This document shows, one piece after another, positions 33,783-43,198 of a DNA stretch of 64,000 nt. Positions within the stretch are counted from its first letter, which is position 1. Every line of letters starts with the position of its first letter. The stretch lies in the NCBI GenBank assembly GCA_964384915.1, contig CAYLMA010000009.1, positions 48,243 through 112,242 of the forward strand, in the 5' to 3' direction. A program made the position numbers and the translations under genes. Under the pieces are notes generated by a model. That model saw nothing but the letters and a program-made list of their open reading frames with translations. It was not told the DNA's origin and did no database searches. This DNA comes from Sulfurimicrobium sp964384915. Its GTDB lineage: Bacteria; Pseudomonadota; Gammaproteobacteria; Burkholderiales; Sulfuricellaceae.

Positions 33783-36143
33783 TCAGGCCTTCTCTACCAC
33801 AATTTCACCAAACATCGCACCGAGGCCGGCTGTCAGAGGATGCGCAGCAGGCACCCGCGCACAGCCCAATGGCAGTTTGTCGTCGCGCCTCGCGCGCATC
33901 AGCGCGCTTCCCTCACCTTGGCGCACCATTGCCATGCTGCCGTTATCAAGCTGCAGCTGAGCCATCAATACACCGTTCATTGCCACTTCCGGCGTAGCTC
34001 CATCTGCAGTACGCTGCAACGAATCCGCGCGCCTAACCAAAGCATCAGCCTGATAAATCGGCACTTCACCGATTCGCTGCACACTGCCGCTTCCCACAGC
34101 CAGAGTGACATCACCCAAGCTCTGCAACTGATTGTTGCACGCTGCTCGCAAAGATTCTTTATCTGATCCAAGCATATCTGCGCGCACCTCTTCCGAGCTG
34201 TTGTAATCGAATCCGTGCAGATTGAACATATTACCCAGCACGCGCATCACCTTCCAGGCCGGGCGGGCTTCACCGAACGGCTTGACCACGGCGTTAAAGC
34301 TTTGAGCGCAGCCTTCTGTATTAACAAAAGTTCCTGAAGTCTCGGCAAACGGTGCAATCGGCAGCATTACGTCAGCGTAATTCATGGCCTGATGTCGATA
34401 GGCACTCATTGCTACCACTAACTCGGCATTGTCCATTGCTTTTGTAGCGAGCTGCGGATCATGACAATCCAATTCAATCTCCGTATTCAGCAACAAATAT
34501 GCAAGGCGAGGGCTACGCAGCATTTCAGCGGCATTCAAGCCCACTGTTGCAGGTTTACCCATAGGGCCGGCAAATGGCACCGCACCGGCAAGATGAGCGC
34601 CAACACTATTCGCAGCCTCTCCCATCACACCCAGGGTTGCACCGGATACGCGTGCAATCTCCTGAGCGAGAGCATGCACTTCACTGTAACGGGGGTGATG
34701 CAAGGCAATATTACCTAGCAGCACAGAGGTTTTGTTTCCTGATGCCAAACTTGCAGCAATTGCCTGCGCAGATGAAGTCACTGCAAGATCAGCGACATTT
34801 TGAGGCGCGGCTATCTGTTTGATCTCCGCGAGCGCTTTAAGCACTTGTCCCAATGAATTCTGCATCTGTGCGGGAGACACGATTATTTTATTGGCCACTC
34901 GGCACAACAGGTCATCATCAAGCGGATTCAGAAAATTCAGTTCCGCTCCAGCCTTGACTGCCTGGCGCAGGCGATGCGCGAGCAAAGGATGATCCTTGCG
35001 AAGATTACTTCCTATCACCAGTACGCAATCCAGTTCCTGCACATTGACGATGCTTTGCCCCAACCAAGGCGCACCCCGAGAGGAGCTATCTGCAGAGAAA
35101 TCAGCTTGGCGAGTACGGTGATCCACGTTACCACTACCCAAGCCACGGACAAGCTTCTGCATCAGGTACAACTCTTCCAGCGTGCTATGCGGAGTCGCCA
35201 ACGCGCCTATCTGGGCCGCACCATGATCGTCTCGAATGCGCTTCAGTCCGTTGGCCACATATTCCAGGGCAGTCTGCCAGTCACATTCCTGCCATTCGCC
35301 GTGACGCTTGATCATGGGCTGAGTGAGACGCTGCTCGGAATTCAGGGCTTCATAGGAAAAGCGGTCCTTATCGGAGAGCCAGCACTCATTGATCAACTCA
35401 TTCTCACGAGGAACAACACGCATGACACGATTGTTCTTTACATGCACAGCAAGATTGGAACCCAGACTGTCGTGGGGACTGATTGATGCGCGGCGGGTGA
35501 GCTCCCATGAGCGCGCTGTGTAACGGAAGGGTTTGCTGGTGAGCGCTCCCACCGGGCACAAATCGATTATGTTGCCTGAAAGTTCTGAATTAACAGTGCG
35601 CTCGACAAAAGGCATGATTTCGGAGTGTTCGCCGCGCCCTGCCTGGCCAAGTTCCATCACGCCTGCAATTTCCTGACCGAAACGTACGCAGCGAGTACAG
35701 TGTATGCAGCGCGTCATGTCAGTGGAAACCAGCGGTCCCAACTCCTTGTTGCTTACAACCCGTTTTTCTTCTTCATAGCGTGAGGCGACGCCACCAAAGC
35801 CAACTGCCAGATCCTGCAACTGACACTCGCCACCCTGGTCGCAAATCGGGCAGTCCAGCGGATGGTTAATCAGCAAAAACTCCATCACACCTTTTTGGGC
35901 GCGTATAGCCGACTCGGAACGGGTCAAGACTTTCATGCCGTCAGTCACAGGCGTAGCGCAGGCAGGCAAGGGCTTGGGTGCCTTCTCAACTTGCACCAGG
36001 CACATGCGACAGTTAGCGGCAATGGATAGTTTTTTGTGATAACAAAAGTGGGGGATATGGATACCCGCCTGACGTGCGGCATCCATTACAGTGCTGCCGT
36101 CCTTTACCTCGATCTGCTTGCCGTCTATTTCGATGTGAGCCAT
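33783..36143 (-). CDS. nuoG: NADH-quinone oxidoreductase subunit G
   Basis: Large peripheral-arm subunit of 786 residues. The N-terminal ferredoxin domain holds a [2Fe-2S] cluster (CYHKKLSIAANCRMC and a later cysteine in PACATPV), then a His/Cys [4Fe-4S] site (HPLDCPICDQGGECQLQD), then the N4/N5-type cysteines MTRCIHCTRCVRF. The remainder is a molybdopterin-oxidoreductase-like domain without evident catalytic role. Confidence 0.96.
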   Translation of the reverse strand: MAHIEIDGKQIEVKDGSTVMDAARQAGIHIPHFCYHKKLSIAANCRMCLVQVEKAPKPLPACATPVTDGMKVLTRSESAIRAQKGVMEFLLINHPLDCPICDQGGECQLQDLAVGFGGVASRYEEEKRVVSNKELGPLVSTDMTRCIHCTRCVRFGQEIAGVMELGQAGRGEHSEIMPFVERTVNSELSGNIIDLCPVGALTSKPFRYTARSWELTRRASISPHDSLGSNLAVHVKNNRVMRVVPRENELINECWLSDKDRFSYEALNSEQRLTQPMIKRHGEWQECDWQTALEYVANGLKRIRDDHGAAQIGALATPHSTLEELYLMQKLVRGLGSGNVDHRTRQADFSADSSSRGAPWLGQSIVNVQELDCVLVIGSNLRKDHPLLAHRLRQAVKAGAELNFLNPLDDDLLCRVANKIIVSPAQMQNSLGQVLKALAEIKQIAAPQNVADLAVTSSAQAIAASLASGNKTSVLLGNIALHHPRYSEVHALAQEIARVSGATLGVMGEAANSVGAHLAGAVPFAGPMGKPATVGLNAAEMLRSPRLAYLLLNTEIELDCHDPQLATKAMDNAELVVAMSAYRHQAMNYADVMLPIAPFAETSGTFVNTEGCAQSFNAVVKPFGEARPAWKVMRVLGNMFNLHGFDYNSSEEVRADMLGSDKESLRAACNNQLQSLGDVTLAVGSGSVQRIGEVPIYQADALVRRADSLQRTADGATPEVAMNGVLMAQLQLDNGSMAMVRQGEGSALMRARRDDKLPLGCARVPAAHPLTAGLGAMFGEIVVEKA

Positions 36144-36167
36144 GTTAGAGATCAGTTTTCAACTTTT

Positions 36168-37433
36168 TCAAACCATGCACTTCTTGTGCTCGATGTGATA
36201 CTCAAATTCATTACGATAATGTTTGAGCATCCCCTGCACCGGCATCGCAGCAGCGTCACCCAATGCACAGATAGTACGACCCATGATATTGCTTGTTACA
36301 GAATCCAGAAGGGCCAGGTCTTCCGGCTTGCCCTTGCCGTGTTCGATACGGTGCACAATGCGATACAACCAACCCGTGCCTTCTCTGCATGGTGTGCATT
36401 GACCACAGGATTCCTCGAAATAGAAATATGAGAGACGTTCCAGCGCCTTCACCATGCATACCGTCTCATCCATCACTATCACCGAACCGGCGCCCAGCAT
36501 GGAACCAGCTTTGGACAAGGAATCGTAGTCCATGGTGCAATCCATGATGATCTCCGCAGGCAGCACCGGCACTGAGGATCCGCCAGGTATTACCGCTTTG
36601 AGCTTGTGGCCGTTACGCACACCTCCAGCCATTTCCAGCAACTCCGAAAAAGGCGTCCCCATGCCGATTTCGAAATTACCTGGATTATTGACATGCCCTG
36701 AAACGGAAAATATTTTGGTGCCGCCGTTATTTGGCTTGCCCAACTCAAGAAACTTCTGCCCGCCGTTCCGGATAATGTAAGGAATGCTGGCGAATGTTTC
36801 GGTGTTGTTGATAGTAGTGGGCTTGCCATAAAGACCAAAACTTGCAGGAAATGGTGGCTTGAAGCGTGGCTGGCCTTTTTTGCCTTCGATGGACTCAAGC
36901 AGCGCCGTTTCTTCGCCACAGATATATGCCCCATAACCGTGGTGCGCATGCAAGTTAAAACAAAAGTCACTTCCAAACAGGTTCTCGCCCAGGAAACCCG
37001 CGGCACGCGCTTCCTCAAGCGCCTCCTCGAAGCGTTCGTAAGCTTCCCAGATTTCACCATGGATATAGTTGTAACCCACTGTAACGCCCATGGTATAAGC
37101 GGCTATCGCCATCCCTTCAATTAGCTGGTGTGGATTGTAGCGAATGATATCGCGATCCTTGAAAGTACCGGGCTCGCCCTCATCAGTATTGCATACGATG
37201 TATTTGTCACCCTGGAAGTGGCGCGGCATAAAGCTCCACTTGAGGCCCGTCGGGAAACCCGCACCACCCCGACCACGCAGGGCGGAGATTTTGACCTGAT
37301 TGATTATTTCCTCAGGGGGCATTTTTTCCGTAACAACCTTTTTGAGCGTTTCATAGCCGCCCGTGCCGAGGTAACTTGAGAGTTTCCACGACTCTGGCTG
37401 ATGAATGGAGTGAAAGATGACTTCATTGGCCAT
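36168..37433 (-). CDS. nuoF: NADH-quinone oxidoreductase subunit F
   Basis: NADH-binding subunit with FMN and one [4Fe-4S] cluster. I use the ATG at 37433 (MANEVIFHSIHQ), which overlaps the nuoE stop as TAATG; the frame is open a further 36 codons, but that is nuoE shadow. GRGGAGFPTGLKW is the NADH/FMN glycine-rich motif, and CGQCTPCREGTGW carries three cluster cysteines. Length is 421. Confidence 0.97.
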   Translation of the reverse strand: MANEVIFHSIHQPESWKLSSYLGTGGYETLKKVVTEKMPPEEIINQVKISALRGRGGAGFPTGLKWSFMPRHFQGDKYIVCNTDEGEPGTFKDRDIIRYNPHQLIEGMAIAAYTMGVTVGYNYIHGEIWEAYERFEEALEEARAAGFLGENLFGSDFCFNLHAHHGYGAYICGEETALLESIEGKKGQPRFKPPFPASFGLYGKPTTINNTETFASIPYIIRNGGQKFLELGKPNNGGTKIFSVSGHVNNPGNFEIGMGTPFSELLEMAGGVRNGHKLKAVIPGGSSVPVLPAEIIMDCTMDYDSLSKAGSMLGAGSVIVMDETVCMVKALERLSYFYFEESCGQCTPCREGTGWLYRIVHRIEHGKGKPEDLALLDSVTSNIMGRTICALGDAAAMPVQGMLKHYRNEFEYHIEHKKCMV

Positions 37434-37906
37434 TATTCGAGCTCCGACAAAATCTGATCTACTTTTTCGGGGGAAAGGGAACCACACATGCGCTTGTTGT
37501 TGACCAGGAACAGCGGGCCTTCGCCACAGGCACCCATGCACTCTCCTTCTTTGAGTGTAAAGCGACCATCACCAGTCGTCTCGCCAAAACCGATTCCAAG
37601 CTTCTTCTTCATATGCTCAGCAATTCCCTCTGCACCCATCAGCGTGCAGGAAAGATTGGTGCATACCGTGATCTTGTATTTACCGACCGGATGCATTTCA
37701 TACATGTTGTAAAAGCTGGCCACCTCGTAAACAGCCACTGACGCCATGCCGAGATAATTCGCCACAAAGTCCATGACTTCGGTCGATAGCCAGCCCAACT
37801 CATCCTGGGCAATGCGCAACGCGGACATCACCGCGGAATTCTTCCGTTCCGCAGGGTATTTGGTGATTTCGCGGTCAATTTTCGCTAGGGATTCTTGGCT
37901 TAACAT
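37433..37906 (-). CDS. nuoE: NADH-quinone oxidoreductase subunit E
   Basis: Thioredoxin-fold subunit of 157 residues with the N1a [2Fe-2S] cluster. The ligands are visible as CTNLSC and CMGACGEGP. It lies about 105 bases downstream of nuoD and overlaps nuoF by one base. Confidence 0.96.
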   Translation of the reverse strand: MLSQESLAKIDREITKYPAERKNSAVMSALRIAQDELGWLSTEVMDFVANYLGMASVAVYEVASFYNMYEMHPVGKYKITVCTNLSCTLMGAEGIAEHMKKKLGIGFGETTGDGRFTLKEGECMGACGEGPLFLVNNKRMCGSLSPEKVDQILSELE

Positions 37907-38011
37907 TCTTTATGTTCTTTTAATGGAGAGGAGAAACGATAACTACAGGACAAATACAATCTGCTTCATGAACTTCCATCCTGTCGGCTCCATTTCCCTG
38001 TCTATTTTCGA

Positions 38012-39271
38012 CTACCTGTCAATTTCACCGAACACGATATCCATCGTACCCATCAGCGCCACTACGTCTGCAATCATGTGTCCGCGCGCCATTTCGTCCA
38101 TGGCCTGCATATGGGCAAAACCTGGCGCACGTATCTTTAAACGGTACGGCTTGTTGGCGCCATCGGAGACCAGATAGATGCCGAATTCACCCTTTGGATG
38201 TTCGATCGCGCAATAAGCTTCTCCAGCGGGCACATGCATACCCTCACTGAAGAGCTTGAAGTGATGAATCAACTCTTCCATGTTGCTCTTCATGGATTCG
38301 CGATTAGGCGGCGCTATCTTGTGGTTTTCCGTAATCACCGGGCCCGGATTCTTGCGCAGCCAGTCTACGCATTGCTTCATAATGCGATTTGACTGGCGCA
38401 TTTCTTCCATGCGAATAAGGTAACGATCATAGCAATCGCCGTTCACACCAACGGGTATATCGAAATCCAGTCTGTCATAAACCTCATAAGGTTGATGCTT
38501 GCGAAGGTCCCACACCACGCCGGAACCGCGCAGCATTGGGCCCGTCAACCCCTTTGCCAGAGCGCGTTCAGGCGTAATCACCCCAATACCCACTGTGCGC
38601 TGCTTCCATATGCGATTATCGGTCAGTAAGGTTTCGTATTCGTCCACATAGGCAGGAAAGCGCTGAGTAAAATCCTCAAGGAAATCCAGCATCGAGCCCT
38701 GGCGGTTTGAATTCATGAACTTGATATCGCCAGCATTGTGTTTTGGCATTTTTGCCAAATCATACTGTGGCATGCTATCCGGCAGATCACGGTAAACGCC
38801 ACCCGGCCGGTAATAGGCAGCGTGTAGCCGCGCACCCGAGACAGCTTCGTAGCAATCCATCAGATCCTCGCGTTCGCGGAACGCGTAGAGAAACATGGTC
38901 ATTGCGCCGACGTCCAGCGCATGCGCACCTATCCACAACAGATGATTGAGAATACGGGTAATCTCGTCGAACAGGACGCGGATATATTGCGCCCGGATCG
39001 GCACCTCCAGTTGCAGCAATTTCTCGATCGCCATCACATAGGCGTGTTCATTGCACATCATGGACACGTAATCGAGGCGATCCATGTAGGGGACGGACTG
39101 GAGAAATGTCTTGTGCTCAGCCAGCTTTTCCGTACCGCGGTGGAGCAAGCCTATATGCGGGTCGGCGCGCATCACCACTTCGCCGTCGAGCTCCAGCACC
39201 ATGCGCAGCACACCATGCGCAGCCGGGTGCTGCGGGCCAAAATTTAGGGTGTAATTTCTGATTTCAGGCAC
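38012..39271 (-). CDS. nuoD: NADH-quinone oxidoreductase subunit D
   Basis: Quinone-binding subunit related to the large subunit of [NiFe] hydrogenases. The best start is GTG at 39271, giving PEIRNYTLNFGPQHPAAHG right after the initiator, with GAGG 9 bases upstream; it overlaps nuoC by 8 bases. The FGPQHPAAHGVLR loop contains the quinone-contacting histidine. Length is 419. The C-terminus ends GTMDIVFGEIDR, as in the family. Confidence 0.96.
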   Translation of the reverse strand: MPEIRNYTLNFGPQHPAAHGVLRMVLELDGEVVMRADPHIGLLHRGTEKLAEHKTFLQSVPYMDRLDYVSMMCNEHAYVMAIEKLLQLEVPIRAQYIRVLFDEITRILNHLLWIGAHALDVGAMTMFLYAFREREDLMDCYEAVSGARLHAAYYRPGGVYRDLPDSMPQYDLAKMPKHNAGDIKFMNSNRQGSMLDFLEDFTQRFPAYVDEYETLLTDNRIWKQRTVGIGVITPERALAKGLTGPMLRGSGVVWDLRKHQPYEVYDRLDFDIPVGVNGDCYDRYLIRMEEMRQSNRIMKQCVDWLRKNPGPVITENHKIAPPNRESMKSNMEELIHHFKLFSEGMHVPAGEAYCAIEHPKGEFGIYLVSDGANKPYRLKIRAPGFAHMQAMDEMARGHMIADVVALMGTMDIVFGEIDR

Positions 39272-39857
39272 TGTAACTATCCTCGCGCAGGGTACGCGGC
39301 ACCAGCACCCGCTCTTCAACCGTCACCGGCTGGTAGATCACTCGATGCTGATCGGGGTCATAACGCATTTCCACGTTGCCGGAAAGCGGAAAATCTTTGC
39401 GGAAGGGGTGACCGATAAATCCGTAGTCAGTCAGGAGGCGGCGCAAGTCATCATGCCCTTTGAACACGATGCCATACAAATCGAAGCATTCCCGCTCATA
39501 CCAGTTTGCGGCAGGCCAGATATCCATCACCGAATCCACCAGTGGAAAATCGTCATCCGGAGCGAACACACGCACGCGCAGGCGCTGATTTAGGCCGACA
39601 GACAATAGGTGATATACCGCCGCGAATCGCCGCCCGTCCCATTGGCCATGACCGTAATCGCTGTAGTCCATACCACAGACATCACATAATTGTTCAAAGC
39701 GCAAATCGGGATGGTCGCGCAAAACCAGCGCCGCCGAAACCCAATCCGTATCCTGAACCACCAGGGTCAACTCGTCCAAACGTTCGGCAAGGGTAAAAAC
39801 CTTACCAGCAAGCGCGTTCTGCAGTGAATTGGCAAGACCGTTAAGAAAAGCGTTCAT
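39264..39857 (-). CDS. nuoC: NADH-quinone oxidoreductase subunit C
   Basis: The 30 kDa subunit, 197 residues, encoded separately from nuoD. The signature block ERECFDLYGIVFKGHDDLRR is intact, and the following GFIGHPFRKDFPLSG is the classical complex I 30 kDa motif. It lies 20 bases after nuoB. Confidence 0.96.
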   Translation of the reverse strand: MNAFLNGLANSLQNALAGKVFTLAERLDELTLVVQDTDWVSAALVLRDHPDLRFEQLCDVCGMDYSDYGHGQWDGRRFAAVYHLLSVGLNQRLRVRVFAPDDDFPLVDSVMDIWPAANWYERECFDLYGIVFKGHDDLRRLLTDYGFIGHPFRKDFPLSGNVEMRYDPDQHRVIYQPVTVEERVLVPRTLREDSYSA

Positions 39858-39877
39858 GAATGTAGATTCTTATTTTT

Positions 39878-40354
39878 TTATCGTGCGATGGTATTGGTGC
39901 GGCAAACCTTGCCTTGCAACTGGATCAGTCCATATAACAATGCTTCAGCGGTGGGCGGACAACCGGGCACATATACATCGACAGGGACAATGCGATCACA
40001 GCCACGAACCACCGAGTAAGAGTAATGGTAATATCCACCACCGTTGGCACAGGAACCCATCGACACTACCCAACGCGGCTCCGCCATTTGATCGTACACC
40101 TTGCGCAATGCAGGCGCCATCTTGTTAGTCAGGGTCCCCGCCACGATCATCACATCGGACTGGCGCGGGCTAGGACGAAAAACAATCCCAAAACGATCCA
40201 GATCATAACGCGAAGCACCAGCCTGCATCATTTCTACCGCGCAACAGGCCAAACCAAAAGTCATGGGCCATAGCGACCCCGTGCGCGTGTAGTTGATGAC
40301 AGTATCGAGGGTGGTAGTTACAAACCCCCTCTCAAAAACGCCTTCTATTCCCAC
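39878..40354 (-). CDS. nuoB: NADH-quinone oxidoreductase subunit B
   Basis: Carries cluster N2, the last [4Fe-4S] cluster before quinone. The cysteines are visible in FGLACCAVEMM, GSCANGGGYY and VPGCPPTAEAL. The likely start is GTG at 40354 (then GIEGVFERGFVTTT), which overlaps the end of nuoA by 10 bases. Reading from further upstream would only add nuoA shadow. Length is 158. Confidence 0.96.
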   Translation of the reverse strand: MGIEGVFERGFVTTTLDTVINYTRTGSLWPMTFGLACCAVEMMQAGASRYDLDRFGIVFRPSPRQSDVMIVAGTLTNKMAPALRKVYDQMAEPRWVVSMGSCANGGGYYHYSYSVVRGCDRIVPVDVYVPGCPPTAEALLYGLIQLQGKVCRTNTIAR

Positions 40355-40701
40355 TCGAGGGCCCCCTTCTTCCACTCATAGATGAAACCCACCACCAGGA
40401 TAGCAAGAAAGATCACCATAGCCAGATAACCGAACAAGCCGATCTCTTCGAGCACGACAGCCCAAGGGAAAAGAAAGGCAATTTCCAAGTCAAACAGGAT
40501 GAAAAGAATGGCTATCAGGTAGTAACGCACGTCAAACTTCATACGCGCATCCTCGAAGGCTTCAAAACCACATTCGTAGGGGGAGAGTTTTTCGCTATCA
40601 GGACGATGCGGCGCCAATATAAAACCAGCCACCATCGGCCCCACGCCAACCAAGAGACCTACTGCAACGAACATGAGGATTGGAAAATAGCTTTCCAACA
40701 T
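40345..40701 (-). CDS. nuoA: NADH-quinone oxidoreductase subunit A
   Basis: Membrane subunit of 118 residues and first gene of the nuo operon. I use the ATG at 40701 (MLESYFPILMFVAVG), since an earlier start would add an unusual Cys/Trp-rich octapeptide. The conserved loop YECGFEAFEDARMKFDVRYY is intact. It is preceded by a 145-base gap after tRNA-Leu. Confidence 0.96.
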   Translation of the reverse strand: MLESYFPILMFVAVGLLVGVGPMVAGFILAPHRPDSEKLSPYECGFEAFEDARMKFDVRYYLIAILFILFDLEIAFLFPWAVVLEEIGLFGYLAMVIFLAILVVGFIYEWKKGALEWE

Positions 40702-40807
40702 TTTGCAGCTCCATGAACAGCGCAACGATTCAAGAGAGGATCCCTAACGCAACAGACATCGCCACGCCCAAACCCACATTAACCAAAGCTTTTATAGATT
40801 CTATTTA

Positions 40808-40835
40808 TTATACCGTAAAATTTATTTCGGTATAA
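40808..40835. promoter_or_regulatory. AT-rich hairpin between tRNA-Leu and nuoA
   Basis: Perfect 8-base arms ttataccg (40808-40815) and cggtataa (40828-40835) lie 11 bases beyond the 3' end of tRNA-Leu on the minus strand. No long T run follows on that strand, so it may be a weak attenuator or a processing site that uncouples nuo from tpiA-secG-tRNA. Confidence 0.35.
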
Positions 40836-40845
40836 GATTTTTATA

Positions 40846-40930
40846 TGGTGCCGATGAGCAGACTCGAACTGCTACGGCTTTCGCCACTACCCCCTCAAGA
40901 TAGCGTGTCTACCAATTTCACCACATCGGC
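40846..40930 (-). tRNA. tRNA-Leu (anticodon GAG)
   Basis: Read on the minus strand, the acceptor arms are GCCGATG and CATCGGC, with an encoded ACCA tail. The D arm contains TGGTAGAC. The anticodon stem CTATC/GGTAG encloses the loop TTGAGGG, with anticodon GAG. A long variable arm (TGGCGAAAGCCG) marks a class II tRNA, and the T arm is GCAGTTCGAGTCTGC. Its location between secG and nuoA is typical for betaproteobacteria. Confidence 0.97.
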
Positions 40931-40974
40931 ATTGCATTTTGATAACGCCAGAAAAAGCGCATCTCATCAAACTT

Positions 40975-41310
40975 TTAGTTCGGAATATCCTTGGCTTTCG
41001 AAGCAGGGCCAGCTGGGGAGGCAGGCTGAGTTACCGGCAAAACCTGCTTCTGGCTTTCCATCACACCCACTGCCTTGCTTTTGGATCCGGAAAAATAAGT
41101 CAGGGTCATGCTGGTCACAAAAAAAACAGTCGCCAGAACAGCCGTTGCGCGACTAAGGAAATTTGCGGATCCAGTAGAACCGAACAAACTCCCGGAAGCT
41201 CCACTGCCAAAGGCGGCACCCATATCAGCGCCTTTACCGTGCTGCATCAGCACCAGGCCAACAACCCCAAGCGCTACCACCACATGAACGATCCAGACCA
41301 CTGTTTCCAT
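40975..41310 (-). CDS. secG: Preprotein translocase subunit SecG
   Basis: Small membrane subunit of SecYEG, 111 residues. There are two hydrophobic segments (residues 3-20 and about 52-70), with the conserved loop LMQHGKGADMGAAFGSGASG between them. The tail is rich in Ala, Pro and Lys. It lies between tpiA and tRNA-Leu on the same strand. Confidence 0.95.
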   Translation of the reverse strand: METVVWIVHVVVALGVVGLVLMQHGKGADMGAAFGSGASGSLFGSTGSANFLSRATAVLATVFFVTSMTLTYFSGSKSKAVGVMESQKQVLPVTQPASPAGPASKAKDIPN

Positions 41311-41336
41311 TTAAACCAAACCTTCTTAATTCCAAA

Positions 41337-42095
41337 TTAACCCTGCTGGGCAGCACGGCAAATTGCTACAAACTCATCCGCACTGAGAGCGGCACCGCCG
41401 ATCAGTCCGCCATCTATATCCGGCATAGAGAACAATTGTGCCGCATTAGCCGCCTTTACGCTACCCCCATACTGAATTATCAGCCCTGCGGCAACCTCTT
41501 TACTGGCTGCGGCCACTTTACCCCGAATAAAAGCGTGCACCGCCTGCGCCTGCTCGGGCGAAGCCGTCTTTCCAGTGCCGATCGCCCAAACCGGCTCATA
41601 AGCAACAATAGACCTTGCCAAGCCGGCGATCCCCGCCACGGCCAGGACTGCGTCCAACTGGCGCGCCACAACCTGCTCGGTAATATTGGCTTCGCGCTCA
41701 TCCAGAGTTTCTCCCACACACAGAATAGGCGTCAACCCCGCCTTCTGAGCGGCGACAAACTTGGCTGCCACCGTCGCATCATCCTCACCATACAACGCAC
41801 GACGCTCGGAATGGCCAACCAGAACGAATTTGCATCCAAAATCCAGCAACATGGAGGCAGACACCTCTCCGGTAAAGGCGCCCTTTTCCTGCTGGCTCAC
41901 ATTCTGCGCGCCCCAGGAAATATTGCTGCTCTGCAGGGCGGACTGCGCCTGGAACAAGTAAGGAAAGGGAACGCATACCGCACAGGAAGCGCGGTCCAAA
42001 TCAGCCAACTGAGGAATGATGGCATCCAGCAGCGCCTTGTTCTCGCTCAAACTGCCATGCATCTTCCAATTACCTGCAACCAGTTTCTTGCGCAT
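41337..42095 (-). CDS. tpiA: Triosephosphate isomerase
   Basis: Interconverts dihydroxyacetone phosphate and glyceraldehyde 3-phosphate. I use the ATG at 42095 (MRKKLVAGNWKMHG) with AAGGGG 6 bases upstream; the upstream GTG at 42113 is less likely. Catalytic residues are visible: the lysine of NWKMHG, the histidine of VGHSERR and the glutamate of VAYEPVWAIGTGK. Length is 252. Confidence 0.97.
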   Translation of the reverse strand: MRKKLVAGNWKMHGSLSENKALLDAIIPQLADLDRASCAVCVPFPYLFQAQSALQSSNISWGAQNVSQQEKGAFTGEVSASMLLDFGCKFVLVGHSERRALYGEDDATVAAKFVAAQKAGLTPILCVGETLDEREANITEQVVARQLDAVLAVAGIAGLARSIVAYEPVWAIGTGKTASPEQAQAVHAFIRGKVAAASKEVAAGLIIQYGGSVKAANAAQLFSMPDIDGGLIGGAALSADEFVAICRAAQQG

Positions 42096-42193
42096 CCCTT
42101 GCCCCTTGTCCACTAATTGCGCGCATGTTACCTTTTAAGCCTTATGCGGTCAAACTCTTGGGCACGCCCCAATTCAATTTAGAGTCTCTATTC

Positions 42194-42379
42194 ATGGATC
42201 AAAACAGAGTTAAGCTCTGCGTAGAACAACTTTGCGAGAAGGGGTGCACGGATGTGCTGGATACTATTATTGCCCTTGAAAAGAATCAGGCCGTAGCAGA
42301 AACACTCAACTTGAGCAGCGATGAAATCCTGGCTGTCCTGTCCGAGCTAAAAAGCATTATGGCCATCTACCGCGAATGA
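42194..42379 (+). CDS. Small unknown protein, 61 residues
   Basis: Begins MDQNRVKLCVEQLCEKGCTD and ends SELKSIMAIYRE. It is helical, with three cysteines in the first 20 residues, and a DILDTII-like middle (VLDTIIALEKNQ). No family recognised, but it has ordinary codon use and sits divergently from tpiA. An in-frame ATG at 42125 would add 23 residues that look unlike a protein start. Likely a real small gene, function unknown. Confidence 0.6.
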   Translation: MDQNRVKLCVEQLCEKGCTDVLDTIIALEKNQAVAETLNLSSDEILAVLSELKSIMAIYRE

Positions 42380-42396
42380 TTTCCTAAGACAGGCCG

Positions 42397-42840
42397 TTAT
42401 TTACGCCTGCGGCGCCCTTCGTAGGCCGCGATCTCCTTGATCACACTCTGAAAGGGTACATTCTGCATGCTGCCGAAACGACGCTGAACCTCACCTACCA
42501 GCGCATGGATATTTTCCACCACGCTTGCCTCTTGGCAAAACACGCGTTGAACTCCGAGCAGGCCGCCGCACTGAACTTTGATTTCCTTTGCGTGCGGCAA
42601 GGGTTCGCCCGGATGAGGGTGTTTGAGAACGAACAAGGCATTCTGATGCAGCAATCCATGCAAAGTAAGGCAATTCTCCCGCGCCAAAGGAGTCTCGCAA
42701 GCGACCGCCTCACGTTCCGCGATGTTTAATTTTTGCGCCTGGCCACACTCGGCACAACGGCTCAGAATCGCCTTCTCGAAGGGGCACGAAAGCCTCGCCC
42801 TCTCGTCGTAGGTGGCTTTGTAAGCGTCCTCATTCAGCAC
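42397..42840 (-). CDS. Unknown cysteine-containing protein
   Basis: Conserved-looking hypothetical of 147 residues, no family recognised. The N-terminal half has cysteines at 19, 29, 32, 48 and 57, including CAEC, which could bind zinc or an Fe-S cluster. The C-terminus is very basic (GRRRRK). It lies 3 bases after a 76-residue gene on the same strand, so the two are probably coexpressed. Confidence 0.65.
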   Translation of the reverse strand: MLNEDAYKATYDERARLSCPFEKAILSRCAECGQAQKLNIAEREAVACETPLARENCLTLHGLLHQNALFVLKHPHPGEPLPHAKEIKVQCGGLLGVQRVFCQEASVVENIHALVGEVQRRFGSMQNVPFQSVIKEIAAYEGRRRRK

Positions 42841-42843
42841 AGC

Positions 42844-43074
42844 CTAATAATCCTCTCCAGTCATGGGCTGAGGCTCCCGCTCCTGATTCAACAAGTCCTC
42901 TGCCTGCAGCTGATTCTCGCCGAACATGACCTTGATTGAAGTTTTAGCATCCGCCGCCAGTCCCTGCCGCAAGCCCTTGGCATGGGCGCTTGCATCCTTG
43001 AAGGCTTCGAATTGTCCAGCAGGCTCAAACTGCTTGAAGGGGAAAGTAGTTACTTTGTATACAAAATAGGGCAT
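42844..43074 (-). CDS. Small unknown protein, 76 residues
   Basis: From the ATG at 43074 (MPYFVYKVTTFPFKQFEPAG) with a GGAGAG ribosome-binding site. A longer frame open from 43134 lacks such a site. The protein is rich in Lys, Gln and aromatic residues and ends QPMTGEDY. No family recognised. It is divergent from the Fur-family gene, so the 124-base gap likely holds promoters for both. Confidence 0.65.
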   Translation of the reverse strand: MPYFVYKVTTFPFKQFEPAGQFEAFKDASAHAKGLRQGLAADAKTSIKVMFGENQLQAEDLLNQEREPQPMTGEDY

Positions 43075-43198
43075 GGTCTCTCCAGAATTTATCCAAACTT
43101 GCCAATATGTAAGGGCAGACTTGAGGCAAATCAAGGTTAATTTTTACAGACAAGTGAAGAATTAGACACGGTCCAGTTCTTTGGGTAGAATTTTATAT

